Assembly: GCF_041734735.1 (NCBI RefSeq)
Contig: NC_134910.1
Location: 11,754,996 to 11,818,995 of the forward strand
Length of the DNA: 64,000 bases
DNA from: Babylonia areolata
Lineage: Eukaryota; Mollusca; Gastropoda; Neogastropoda; Buccinidae
Reading direction: 5' to 3'
How positions within the stretch are numbered: position 1 is the stretch's first letter; every line of letters begins with the position of its first letter. The notes beneath the pieces were generated by a model, which worked only from the letters and a program-made list of their open reading frames with translations, ran no database searches and had not been told where the DNA came from. Both the position numbers and the translations under genes were made by a program. Of this stretch, positions 9,656 to 21,300 are shown piece after piece.

Positions 9656-10115
9656 TTAACCCTTTTGAGCCCCAAGTTCCTGAGCAATTTTAACCCTTCT
9701 ACCTGAGCTCCTGAGCCAAAATTTGCAAATAATTGGTATTTAATGTGTCACGGCAGATATAAAAAGAAAGTGCCCTGACCACCGCTTTACCGGTGGTAGA
9801 GAAAAATGACATAATGCCTAGCCACCGGTTGAGCTGTACGTAAACACTTGTCGTGTTTTGCTATTGGTTGACTTATATTGAAATCGATCTTTTTTATCCA
9901 AGCACATGCACAAAACACAGTGAAAAGGCGCAGCCATGTTGGTACTATGTTCGCTGACGTCAGAATATTACGTTTTTTTTTGATTGGCTCTTCAATATAA
10001 GTCAACCAATAGCAAAACACGACACAAGTGTATACGCATTGCTCAACCGGTGGCTACGCATTAGGTCATTTTTCTCTGCTACCGGTAAAGCGGTGGTCTG
10101 GGCTCAAAGGTTTAA
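9656..10115. mobile_element. TTAA-flanked foldback MITE, family T3 (piggyBac-like ends)
   Basis: The element is TTAA, CCCTTTTGAGCCCC inward, and at the other end GGGCTCAAAGG before TTAA. Long inverted arms of about 105 bp (9775-9885 against 9990-10103, both containing CCACCGCTTTACCGG and TATTGGTTGACTTATATTG) could form a large hairpin. The left side has about 95 extra bp between the outer TIR and the arm. CCCTTT-type ends with TTAA are characteristic of piggyBac. Confidence 0.85.
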
Positions 10116-11060
10116 ACTTGAACAAAATGAATCATTTGATATTGTCACACTGTGCCATAATATGCAGCAAAGTCCATTCCTTATCAATGGAAGTGCCTAT
10201 TGGTAAATACCCCCCAAGAAATATCCCTGCTCACATTTTTTTTTTTTCCATGGAAATCTTTTGATCATCAGTACAACGTTGTCTGATTCAAAATGTATGT
10301 TACATTAAAAGTTTACACAAAAGGGAAAAAAAAAGAAAAAGAAAATGATATCAAATGAAAGCAGAATATATCCTGGGTACGTTTCATGAGTTTGTCCAGA
10401 GCGTGTCCAGAGAATGAATTTCAGACTGAGCAAGTTTTGGAGGAAATGTTTCCCAAGGTGACTGACTTTAAAATTGTTCAAAGAAAGATCACATTCTGTT
10501 ATGATTAGTTCAGAGTATTTTGATGATTATTTCAGAGTACTGGTATAGTATACATAGGCTAATTTCCAGGCATTTTATAATTCATTATCAATGTACAAAT
10601 GATGATTAGTTTAGAGTATTCGGATGACTATTTCAGAGTATTGGTATACATAGGCCAATTCCCAGGCATTTTATAATGCACAAAAACTCTGCATTCACTG
10701 TGTAACTTTTAATGTATTTTTAAAATGCCTTGTTTGAAAAAAAAAAAAGAAGGGAATAATCTAGACTTTGGAGATGTGTAGAGAGAGATAGAAGTGGAGG
10801 AAAAGGAAGTAAAGAGACTCAAAATGTGAATGACTGAACACATTTTCATCTACTGAACACACACACTCCCCCTCCCCCCCCCCCCCCCCCCCTCACACTG
10901 GTGAAAAAAATCTCTGCTGTGCACAGAAACCCAGTTGCATTCACTCACAATAATTGCACCTGTCTTTGGTACACTCCGCACTGTGTTCAAATCAAAATAC
11001 ATGTATATTCCATGCAAACACACATGAGACAAATTTATACAGTGGCAGACACATTCAAGT
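10116..11060. other. AT-rich intergenic DNA with a 100-bp duplication
   Basis: A block from ATGATTAGTTCAGAG to CCAGGCATTTTATAAT at about 10501-10582 recurs at 10601-10679. A C-run is at 10873-10892. Nothing coding. Confidence 0.6.
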
Positions 11061-11068
11061 GATTGTAC

Positions 11069-11480
11069 AGTATTTGTACTTGCATTTGTATTTCTTTTTA
11101 TCACAACAGATTTCTCTGTGTGAAATTCGGGCTGCTCTCCCCAGGGAGAGCGCGTCGCTACACTACAGTGCCACCCTTTTTTTTTTTTTGTATTTTTTCC
11201 TGCATGCAGTTTTATTTGTTTTTCCTATCGCAGTGGGTTTTTCTCCAGAATTTTGCCAGGAACAACCCTTTTGTTGCCGTGGGTTCTTTTACGTGCGCTA
11301 AGTGCATGCTGCACACGGGACCTCGGTTTATCGTCTCATCCGAATGACTAGCGTCCAGACCACCACTCAAGGTCTAGTGGAAGGGGAGAAAATATTGGCG
11401 GCTGAGCCGTGATTCGAACCAGCACGCTCTGATTCTCTCGCTTCCTAGGCGGACGCGTTACCTCCAGGCCATCACTCCAC
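11069..11480 (-). mobile_element. SINE family C, full length, inverted
   Basis: The tail (ATACAAATGC-type), the GGGAGAGC hairpin region and a tRNA-like head ending TGGAGTGATGG on the minus strand are all present. The similar flanks around ACAGTAT and GTACTT may be a degraded target duplication. Confidence 0.9.
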
Positions 11481-12129
11481 AGTATGTACTTATGGATAAT
11501 GAAGAAGATTTTTTTTCATTGATGCAATAAATATTTTGTGTGTTTAGGACGTAACAAACTGGACATTTATCTTCTCTCTCATAATTATGCAGTCCATGTA
11601 TTTATGGCATATGAATCTGAAATGAATTATCTCAGTGAAAGCATTCAAGCAAGCATGTCAAGCATTTGTGTCTACTCGTGAAAATGAATGTGTTTTTATT
11701 TTTGTGGGTGATGTGAAATTCCCATGGCTATTCACAGGGTGAAAGCACGTCACCACAGTACAAAAGCACCTCCCTTTTTTCCTACATGCAGTAAAGAAAG
11801 CACTAGCAGTGCATCTGTACTTAATGTGCCAGTCTGCTGGTGCACCTGTACCTAATGTACCAGTCCTCATTGGAAGAGAGAGAGAAAAAAAAAAAAAAAA
11901 AAAGACCCACATGGGCGGCCGACAGGAGAGACGGAAAAGAAAGGAAGAGAAAGAAAAACAGACAATGGGAACACTTCAGGCAAAGGATTACCAGGTGCAA
12001 ATACTGCTGATAAAACGGACTGTGCCAAGCACTAGGAACTTTGAACACAAAGGTACAGAGAACACGGATACAATGCAATACAATTTGCGAGTCTGTGTCC
12101 ATGTCAGAGAGAAAAACTATGAACATTAA
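11481..12129. other. Intergenic DNA between the convergent genes
   Basis: AT-rich, with an A-run at about 11886-11903. A repeated piece, CCAGTCTGCTGGTGCACC and AATGTACCAGTCC, is seen near 11828-11870. No exon recognised. Confidence 0.5.
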
Positions 12130-14613
12130 TTACTCCTGACAGTCATTTTATTTTTCCTGAATTTATTACAAAAAAGCATTCGCATTCTTGTCACACTATC
12201 TTTTAACACCATCTATTTTTACACAAACTCACGTAAAACAATCAAATTCACCATTTCCAGAACTGCAATAACAAAAACAGGATGATGATCAACAAAAAAA
12301 ACCCCTTATGAAACCAAAGATTAAACGAGGACATGACAATGACCTGGAATGTTCTACACGTCAGGCAGTCGACAACAATGAACGACGACGACGACGACAA
12401 AATACAGCAGCTGTAATGAAAGACACCCTCTGAAACCATTCCTCAGAGCCAAAGAAAGGCAGACATAAAATGAGAAATGCTGTGATGGCAAGCTAACTCC
12501 TGTTCCATTCGTTGTGTGACCCAAATGGCATGTGCCCTTTGATCTATGTTTCGTGAATCTCTCCCTCTTCTTTGTGGGTCCGTCATCAGCACTCGGGCAA
12601 TGACAACCATTCAGTTTTGATTGTTCAACACACACTTTCAACATGTCAGCTATGGCACACAACTTAGGGTGGCCTTGAGTTTTGATGAGTGCAAACAATA
12701 CTTTGTGTGGATCACATTATTAATTTTAAAAGACTACTATAAATTAACTCAATAAAAGTAAAGGTGCAATCGATACAAAGACAACTTTAAAAAAACAGAA
12801 ATGATCATAATAATCAAATATTCATTTGTTTATGAGGTAACTCTGAATCACAATTCCTATTTTGTAACTAGAAACAGTAAAAAATTAAAATTAAAAAAGC
12901 ACTTCAACAGATTACAATTAATGAAACATGACAAGTGCAAATTTTCAACAAGACTGTTTTGTCCAGGTACAAAGATTTAAAAAAAAAAAGATTTTGATAT
13001 GCTGATGGTCCTGTCCAACCCAAGAAAAATAAAATGATCACATTAGTTTGCTTATAAATCTTTGTACTATCATATTGCAACTCTTTGTATACAAGTTTTT
13101 AAAAAAGACAAAAATTGCAGGAAAGGTGTGCCCAATTTCCTGCTGTCAAACTTTGTGAGAAATTTGCAAATCCTACCTTTTATTCTGTTTTGCAAGAAAT
13201 ATACATACACACACACAAGAGCACATTTCTGTTGTCTGTCAATCAGCAGTTTCGAGAAAAAAATGGTCTGAGATGCAGTTCTATTTTTCTTTGTTAGGTA
13301 AATCAGATCAAAGCTGGAAACAGAATGATGTCACACACTGACATACACACTTCAATAAACACAAACCCAAAAACTGGAGGAGACCAAAAAAATATACATA
13401 TAAAATAAAAATAAAAAAATCGCCCACATCACTATTAGTGAAAATGCTGCCTAAGAAGGTGGAAGCGTTACTAAGCTGTGCTAAACAATGGCTCCTGTCC
13501 ACACTGTATACAGATTTAAAAGGTCCATACCAGAAGGAAAAAAAATGTCTTCAGAAGGTAACCTGAATCACACCTATTGCTTTGTAACGACCCACTCCTG
13601 ACGACAAGTAGAAAATGCATCAAATGACTCGTGCAGCCCACCCTCCCAACAACAACAAAAACCCTAAACCTAACAACCAAATCTTTCTCATCACAACCAA
13701 ATCCAGAACCCCCCCCAAAAAAATAATGTCGGGTTAAGTCCAGTGATAAGAAACTCCAGGGAGACCTGGACAGTACAAGGTCTTCAGAGATTTTAAAATG
13801 ATCTTTTCTTTTTATGTCTTATTAAAAATTTTATTTTTTTTAAAACCATAAAAATCTCTGAAATGATCAGTTAATACTTCAGTTCAGCAATTATTTCATT
13901 TCACTTTGTTGACCTGTTAATCTGCTTACACACGCACACACACACACACACACAAAGCCAAAAAATTCATGGACAATGAAAAATCAAATTAATATATGGA
14001 GATACTATAAGCGCAGTGTAAAACTTTTTGCGTGATAAAAATATTCAAATATATGCATGTTGATTTATTGCATGGGAGGACCTCCCTGGAATATTAATTT
14101 TTTTTTTATTATTCACAAGCAAACATTCCCCACCTCCTTCCCCCTTCACACAAACACTTCTAACATTTTTACCAATACCCTGTTGGTCTCACTTGTGTAC
14201 AAGCATACAGCACACATAACATTTAACAAGAAACAAAACAAGACAAATCTTCAGCAGCCTCTGTAAACCAACAGTGAAAGAAAATGAAAAATCAACAAAA
14301 CAATCTTAATAATCAAAACATATCTCTCACTCATCCTGAACCAAATGCATCTTCAACTGCTGACCTAAAACTGAAAGATTTGAAAGAAAATGACATTCAA
14401 CAAAATAATCTCAATGATAAAAAAATATCTATCACTCTTCCTAAATCAGATGTATTCTTCAACAGCCGACCTCAAAATGAGAGATACTCAAAAGTCGTGG
14501 CAATTCTGAAGACAGTGTGTTAAATGCTGGAACATTCTCATTGTGCTGTCATGAACACCATTTACTCCATAAAATGTCAAAAGTAACGAAGCCACTGTAT
14601 TCCATGCAAGCGT

Positions 14614-14843
14614 TTAACTCTCTCCATACGAACGGCGAAAGAGACGATGTTAACAGCGTTTCACCCCAATTACCACCATCAAAATATTGCAAGCGGAAGG
14701 CTCTTGTACTGAAGAGATGAATGTTGACAAAGAATACCACAATTCTGACGACGGAAACTAAAGGTTGGGTCATTCAGACACCCACTGGACATCCGAGGGG
14801 TCTGTGTAGAGGAGAAGAGAGGACTGGCCGTACTGTGAGTTAA
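14614..14843 (-). mobile_element. TTAA-flanked MITE, family T1, inverted
   Basis: It matches 2452-2688 end to end on the opposite strand, with TTAA at both ends. It lies in the probable gene 2 3' UTR region, in the same orientation as the gene. Confidence 0.85.
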
Positions 14844-15016
14844 CCAAAACAGAAAATGACACCATTCTGGAGCCACAGTCAATAATCAGAAAGACCTTGT
14901 AAACTGCAGAACATGATAAAGTCTGTAGCTGTAGCCAGAGACCGCAGTGAGGGAGGGGTAAAAGCAGTGACAGATTCCAGGCCTCTGATCTTCATCCCCA
15001 TTCAATGGGCTGCAAA

Positions 15017-15350
15017 CTCCTATCATTGTTCTACAGGTGGGATTTTAGTTTCACACAAATGACTGCCAAATACCATATTCAGAGTCAGCACATTACATAA
15101 CCTGCTGTTGGATACTAACAAATGATCACTGAGACGATTTTGCACAAATGACATTTTAACCAAGCTGTTTAAGCAGCCATATACTCCTATCATTGTTCTA
15201 CAGGTGGGATTTTAGTTTCACACAAATGACTGCCAAATACCATATTCAGAGTCAGAACATTACATAACCTGCTGTTGGATACTAACAAATGATCACTGAG
15301 AAGATTTTGCACAAAGGACATTTTAACCAAGCTGTTTAAGCAGCCATACA
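15017..15350. repeat. 167-bp tandem duplication
   Basis: Two near-identical copies start at CTCCTATCATTGTTCTACAG (15017 and 15184), and part of a third end (CCATATTCAGAG) follows at about 15353. It lies in the presumed 3' UTR zone. Confidence 0.9.
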
Positions 15351-17049
15351 CCATATTCAGAGCTGGCACATCACATAATCTACTGTATACTGACAGCTGG
15401 TAACTAGATCTTTAATGGAGTGGAGTGACCTTTTGGACACGTAGACACACAATGTGGAATGACATAGGACATGTATATCCAATCCCTTGTCAGGTTTGGA
15501 TTCAGCATTCTGTCATGAGAGGGAAGGTCTGGCTTGGATATCCTACTAACGCCTGGTTTTGCTGGTTTTTGACTGAATCATTTATTGCTGTTTCCCTTGC
15601 ATAAGATAAAGCTGTGTGTGTGAAACGTGTATATATATATATATACATTCTTTCTGTGGGTGTATCAAAAACTGTAAAGTTTGATTATACAGGGTAAACT
15701 GCTTATAAAACATGGGGGGAAAAAACATACATGACATATATCGAGTTACAACTTACATGACACAGCTGCAATTATTATTATCAAAACAAACCAAGCAAAA
15801 TGATCCAAACAGAATAATACTAATACAAATAGTTACAGGAAACCAAACTTCAAAATAATCAAAACTCGGGTATGGGATTACCCTGAACATGACGAAGATG
15901 AAACTGAAATAACACAAACGAGCTATCACCAAACAAACAAAACCCCCAAAAAACTGAAAAAGTTACATTTTTAACACAAACAAAGGAATCATTTGACTCT
16001 GCATCGCTAAAAAGACCGTCAGATTTTCTTTCCACTGTTGTTATCACTGCTCTTTTGTTCCTTCATCTCTTCTCCTTGGTGCAAAAAGCGGTGGTGCAAG
16101 AATTATCATGACAGCAGTTGGTACTGTAATTATTGCCAAAATCAAGAGAGCAAAAGAAATTGATGATGCACCAGTTCAAACACACACACTCTCTCTCTCT
16201 CTCTTTCACTGCTCCTTTTAATCTTCATACATATATATAAAAAACCCACAAAATGTAAAAAATACCAAAAAAAAGTACAAGCAACAACAAGAATCTGTCG
16301 CTCCATACCTTCAACATGTTTTCTGTACGCTTTAAACCTGGGCATCTTGTCCAGCAGTTTGTCCAGTGTAGCAATGTTTCCATTCAACCACAAACAGCAC
16401 TCCATTGACACTTTGTCTCAAGCAGGACACACAGCCAGCCCCCCCGCATGGCCCCCCCTCCCCCCACACCACCAATCACACCCACCTACTAAACATTTTG
16501 GGTTTTTTTTCCCCTTAGAATATAAATTTTTATATATGTTCATGTAGAATTTGAACTATTTTACTGCCACATAGTCTGTCTAACCAAACAGGCATAACGT
16601 ATCTACTGTTCATCACAACCTGATTTCTTTTGTATTATATATATATAAAAAAAATTTTTTTTTTTAAATCATCCTGTACAGTAAAGCACATTACCTCCAC
16701 ATACATACTCTTATATAATATATAATAAGTCTTATGTTATCTTATTATGCCCAAGCACTCGCAATGAACTCTAAAAAAAGTGTTTTTCTCTTTCTCAATG
16801 CTACACGTAAATACACACACACATGCACACACGAATCCTTTTTTCTTGTTTCATAGCTGTGTCTGTAGTGTCCATTAAATCACTGGGATTTTCTTCTTTA
16901 ACCTTGAACATAAACTCTGGTTTATCAACTACCTCCTCTTCTGAACTTCCTCCTCTTTCTCATCCACACTATAACAACTGAGAAAGCTTTGGAGACTTTG
17001 CGTCCACTCCTCCACACTTATCTTGTGCACTCACACTCTCACACAGACA

Positions 17050-17143
17050 CGCGCACAGTGGAAGTATGTGAATCGTTATTCCCCTGCATTCACACACACT
17101 CACACAGACAAACATACACTGGAAGTATGTGAATCATTATTCC

Positions 17144-17178
<35 letters not shown>
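17050..17178. repeat. CA-rich repeats with duplicated GGAAGTATGTGAATC module
   Basis: GTGGAAGTATGTGAATCGTT and CTGGAAGTATGTGAATCATT lie about 60 bp apart, each flanked by CACACA runs. Downstream of the gene 2 stop codon. Confidence 0.7.
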
Positions 17179-17230
17179 GCAGATGCAGAGACTGAACTTA
17201 TAAAGTTGGGGAGGGAAACAGCATGCATCG

Positions 17231-17770
17231 CTACTTCTGCTGCTGCACCTGCTGCTGATGTCTGTGAAGTTGCTGCAACTGCCGCTGCTCAAACTGCTCC
17301 TGCAGCTTTTGCTGGGCCAACAGAATCCTCTCTGCTGACTGCTTGCTGTACTGGAACAGCTCGTAGTCTGTGAACGTCGGCACGTTTGGCATCACACCCA
17401 CCGACTCTGGCGCTGCCACGGCAGGAGCGGTGGAGGAAGAGGAGGTAGTGGTGGGGGTGGAGGAGGAGGGCGTGGAGGGATTGTTTTTGACGAGGAGAAG
17501 CTCGTCGGTGGTGTGGCAGGCCATGTGACGCACCAGACGGTTGTGCACGCGGAAGCCCTTCCCGCACTCCTCGCAGATGAAGCGCTTCTCGCCCGTGTGC
17601 GTGGTGCGGTGGAGCTTGAGGCTGGATGCCGTCAGGAAGCCCGTGCCGCATTCGTCGCACAGGAAGGACTTGACGCCCGTGTGAATGCGCTCATGGCGCT
17701 TCAGCTGGCTGCTCTTCTTGAAGGGTCTCTGGCACTCCTTGCAGACAAAGGGCCGCTCCCCTGAATGGAT
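17231..17770 (-). CDS. Gene 2 exon 11: fingers 19-21, Gln-rich tail, stop
   Basis: The acceptor is CCTTGTCACAG. The first two residues (IH) complete finger 18. Fingers [20 protein letters not shown] and [10 protein letters not shown] follow, then [11 protein letters not shown] (shared with gene 1), a Ser/Thr/Pro run, [20 protein letters not shown], and a Gln-rich helix-like tail ([19 protein letters not shown]) ending at TAG 17233-17231. The shared TDE(F/L)LLV motif suggests a conserved C-terminal function in both paralogues. Confidence 0.92.
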   Translation of the reverse strand: MHSGERPFVCKECQRPFKKSSQLKRHERIHTGVKSFLCDECGTGFLTASSLKLHRTTHTGEKRFICEECGKGFRVHNRLVRHMACHTTDELLLVKNNPSTPSSSTPTTTSSSSTAPAVAAPESVGVMPNVPTFTDYELFQYSKQSAERILLAQQKLQEQFEQRQLQQLHRHQQQVQQQK

Positions 17771-18181
17771 CTGTGACAAGGACCAAGGGTCTGATCATCT
17801 ATTTTGTGCTTGTAACTGTTTGACGGTCAGTTGCGTCCCACTAAGACCATCAGAACAGCAGGGAGGAGGCAACTGCTGTCCCCCCTATCTTGGCTAGGAT
17901 CTGATTCTTGTGGATAGCGTCTTGCCTAAGTACCCCACTCTCTCAGTCAGGAGGGCTTTATAACACTAACAGTCCACAATGGGATGGTCCCCAAAGAACA
18001 CTGGCTGCAGCACGCAGCACTAAGAACCAGTGCAATCTTGCTTCCTAGTTCGTGTCCCAGTCCTCCACAAGACTAAGCTGTAAATGAACTGCAGTGGGAA
18101 AACCATTGATCACATGGCTCTCACTTTGCTGTTTGGCCCATGTGTAAGCTTTAGTCAATCTGTGATGAACACTGAGAGTAA

Positions 18182-18262
<81 letters not shown>

Positions 18263-18349
18263 CACCAGTATATCCATGGATAACCCTTCCATGCATAAAT
18301 GAGGTATCAACGAACTGACAAATAGGTAAACATGCACACACAGACAAGG

Positions 18350-18386
<37 letters not shown>

Positions 18387-21300
18387 GAGGATTCCTGTCA
18401 GTCCCTTAACTCACTCTGGATGAACAGTTTTCCCCCTTGCTTACCCTTACAGATGACCCATGTGTTTGGGTTTGGAAAAAAAAAAAAAATCACAAAAAAT
18501 ACAAAAGTAACTGAATGAAACTCCCTGTACTTGACCCACTGACCCCTCTCCTCACGTCGTGTGTATGCCCACCCCTGTCCTTCTCTTCACAGCCCTCAGA
18601 AGCTGAGTCACTCTCGGTACCTTCTTGCTGGTAGCTTTCTTCACTGCAGATACTTTATTGAACGTCTTCATCATTCAACAAAGCAACTAAAATCAACAGC
18701 TGTAGGATATAATCATACTTGTACAAATATCAGGACTGGACTTTGTGTAAAATTTTCTTCTTGACCTGTTTATCTGTAACTGTCATGTGTAGTGACATGC
18801 TCCAAATAAAATACCGTTCACACAAAGACCATCAACCGCCTTACCTGTAAGTGCAGGCTGAACTTTTGGAAACTGGGAATGGTAATGGAATTCAAAAATT
18901 TGGGGGCAAAAGAACAATGGGAACTAAACCTCAACAGCCTGCCTCACCTGTAAGTGCAGGTTGAACTTCTTCTGCTGAATGAAGGTCTGGTCACAGTGGG
19001 GGCAGCGGTACTTGTCCGAGTCGTTGTGGAGAACCATGTGCTTCTTGAGATCGGCGTTCCACTTGAAGTCGGCCCCGCACTCCTTGCACACGTAGGGCCG
19101 CTCCCCGGTGTGGATCCTCATGTGCACGCGCAGGCGGTTGGCCCGGGGGAAGGTGGCCCCGCAGTCCTTGCACACGTGGGGCTTGTAGCCCGTGTGGGTG
19201 CGCTTGTGGATGAGGAGGGTGGAGTGCTGGGTGTAGGAGGCCCCGCAGGTGTCGCACACGTAGGGCCGCTCGTCCCCGTGCGTGCGGCTGTGGTCGCGGA
19301 GGTCACGGGCCTTGCGGAAGGCCGCTCCGCAGTCAGGGCAGTGGTGCCGGCGCTCGGGGTCGTGGACCAGCGTGTGCAGCCGCAGCTTGGAGAGCTGGGC
19401 GAAGGCTGCGCCGCAGTCCTTGCACACGTGGCGCTTCACGTCCCCCATCCCGTTCCTCCGGTACTGGGGCTCCCCCCCAGCCCCTCCCCCCGCCACATTC
19501 CCCTCCTCCCCCTCTTTGAGGGGCGGGGGGCGGTGCCCGACACAGCCTGTCAGGTGCTCCTTCAGCTGTTCCGCGTCGGCAAAGTCGTCCCCGCAGCGAA
19601 TGCAGATGCAGCTGCGGAAAGCGACGTGCTTGGCCTTGTGCATCTTGAGGGCGAAGAAGGAGTTGAAGACAGCGTTGCACACTTTGCAGGCGAACAGCAC
19701 CAGGCACCGGTCCTCGTCTGCCTCTTTCGTCGGGGTCGACTGGGTCAAGGTCGTTTCTGCGGTGAAGTCCGTGGCAGAGTGCGACGCGTCATCCACCCCC
19801 ACGCTGCCCGTGGGGCCGCCACTGGTGAAGGGCATCTGAAACCGGTCACTGTGTTGCTCAAGTACTACACCATGTACTGATGTAGGTATGATCCCTGCCT
19901 GTACTGCCCATTTACTACACCATATACAGGTATGAAAACTGTATCCCTGTGTTGCTCAATTACTACACCATGTAGGTATGATCCCTGCCTGTACCGCTCA
20001 TTTACTACACCATATACAGGTATGATAACTGTATCCCTGTGTTGCTCAATTACTACACCATGTAGGTATGATCCCTGCCTGTACTGCCCATTTACTACAC
20101 CATATACAGGTTTGATCCCTGTGTCGCTCAATTACTACACCATGTAGGTATGATCCCTGTATTGCTTGATTACTATACTATGCAGTAATGATTTTGCTCA
20201 ATTACTACACCATATAGTTATGGTCCCTGTGTTGCTCAATACTACACCATGTCAAAATGATCTTGCTCTCAATTACTGCACCATGTACAAATGATCCCTG
20301 TTTGTATTGCATGATCCCTGTTTGTATTGCTCAATTACTACACCAAATAGATATGATCCATGTCTGTACTGCTCGGTTACTACATCATGTAGATATGAAC
20401 TGGTCAACTGAAAATTTAAAAAAAAGTCAAGGATGTAAATTTAGTGAATAACAAAGGCCTCCAACACTTACTTTACCCAAGCTTCACTGCCCTCAACTTA
20501 AGATGAGAATCAAACTAAACTAAACTGAAAGCTGTTCATTCAATGTTGAACATTGCTCAATGCAACAGTAAGAGTTGCAGTCCATGAACACACAAGTCAA
20601 CAAGACAGCTGCAGTCCAGGAACACACAAGTCAACAAGAGAGCTGCAGTCTATGAACACACAAGTCAACAAGAGAGTTGCAGTCCAGGAACACACAAGTC
20701 AACAAGACAGCTGCAGTCCATGAACACTCAAGTCAACAAGACAGCTGCAGTCCATGAACACACAAGTCAACAAGACAGCTGCAGTCCATGAACACACAAG
20801 TCAACAAGACAGCTGCAGTCCATGAACACACAAGTCAACAACAGAGTTGTAGTCCATGAACACAGAAGTCAACAAGACAGCTGCAGTCCAGGAACACACA
20901 AGTCAACAAGACAGCTGCAGTCCATGAACACACAAGTCAACAAGAGAGTTGTAGTCCATGAACACAGAAGTCAACAAGACAGCTGCAGTCCAGGAACACA
21001 CAAGTCAACAAGACAGCTGCAGTCCATGAACACACAAGTCAACAAGACAGCTGCAGTCCATGAACACACAAGTCAACAAGACAGCTGCAGTCCATGAACA
21101 CACAAGTCAACAAGACAGCTGCAGTCCATGAACACACAAGTCAACAAGACAGTTGCAGTCCATGAACACTGAAGTCAACAAGAGAGTTGCAGTCCATGAA
21201 CACACAAGTCAACAAGACAGCTGCAGTCCATGAACACACAAGTCAACAAGACAGCTGCAGTCCATGAACACACAAGTCAACAAGACAGCTGCAGTCCATG

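Larger units (their letters stand above)
12130..17230 (-). other. Probable 3' UTR of gene 2 and its flank
   Basis: About 5 kb contains no exon-like ORF. It is mostly single-copy, T-rich on the gene 2 sense strand, and free of SINEs except for one TTAA MITE (14614-14843) and a 167-bp tandem duplication. Possible polyadenylation signals on the minus strand (AATAAA) lie at 14064-14069, 12162-12167 and 12147-12152, the last two close together near the left end of the skewed region. Which is used cannot be decided from sequence. Confidence 0.35.

Noticed and set aside
12354-12698. Minus-strand ORF of 114 codons
   Set aside because: Lies in the probable 3' UTR; no recognisable domain or codon bias.
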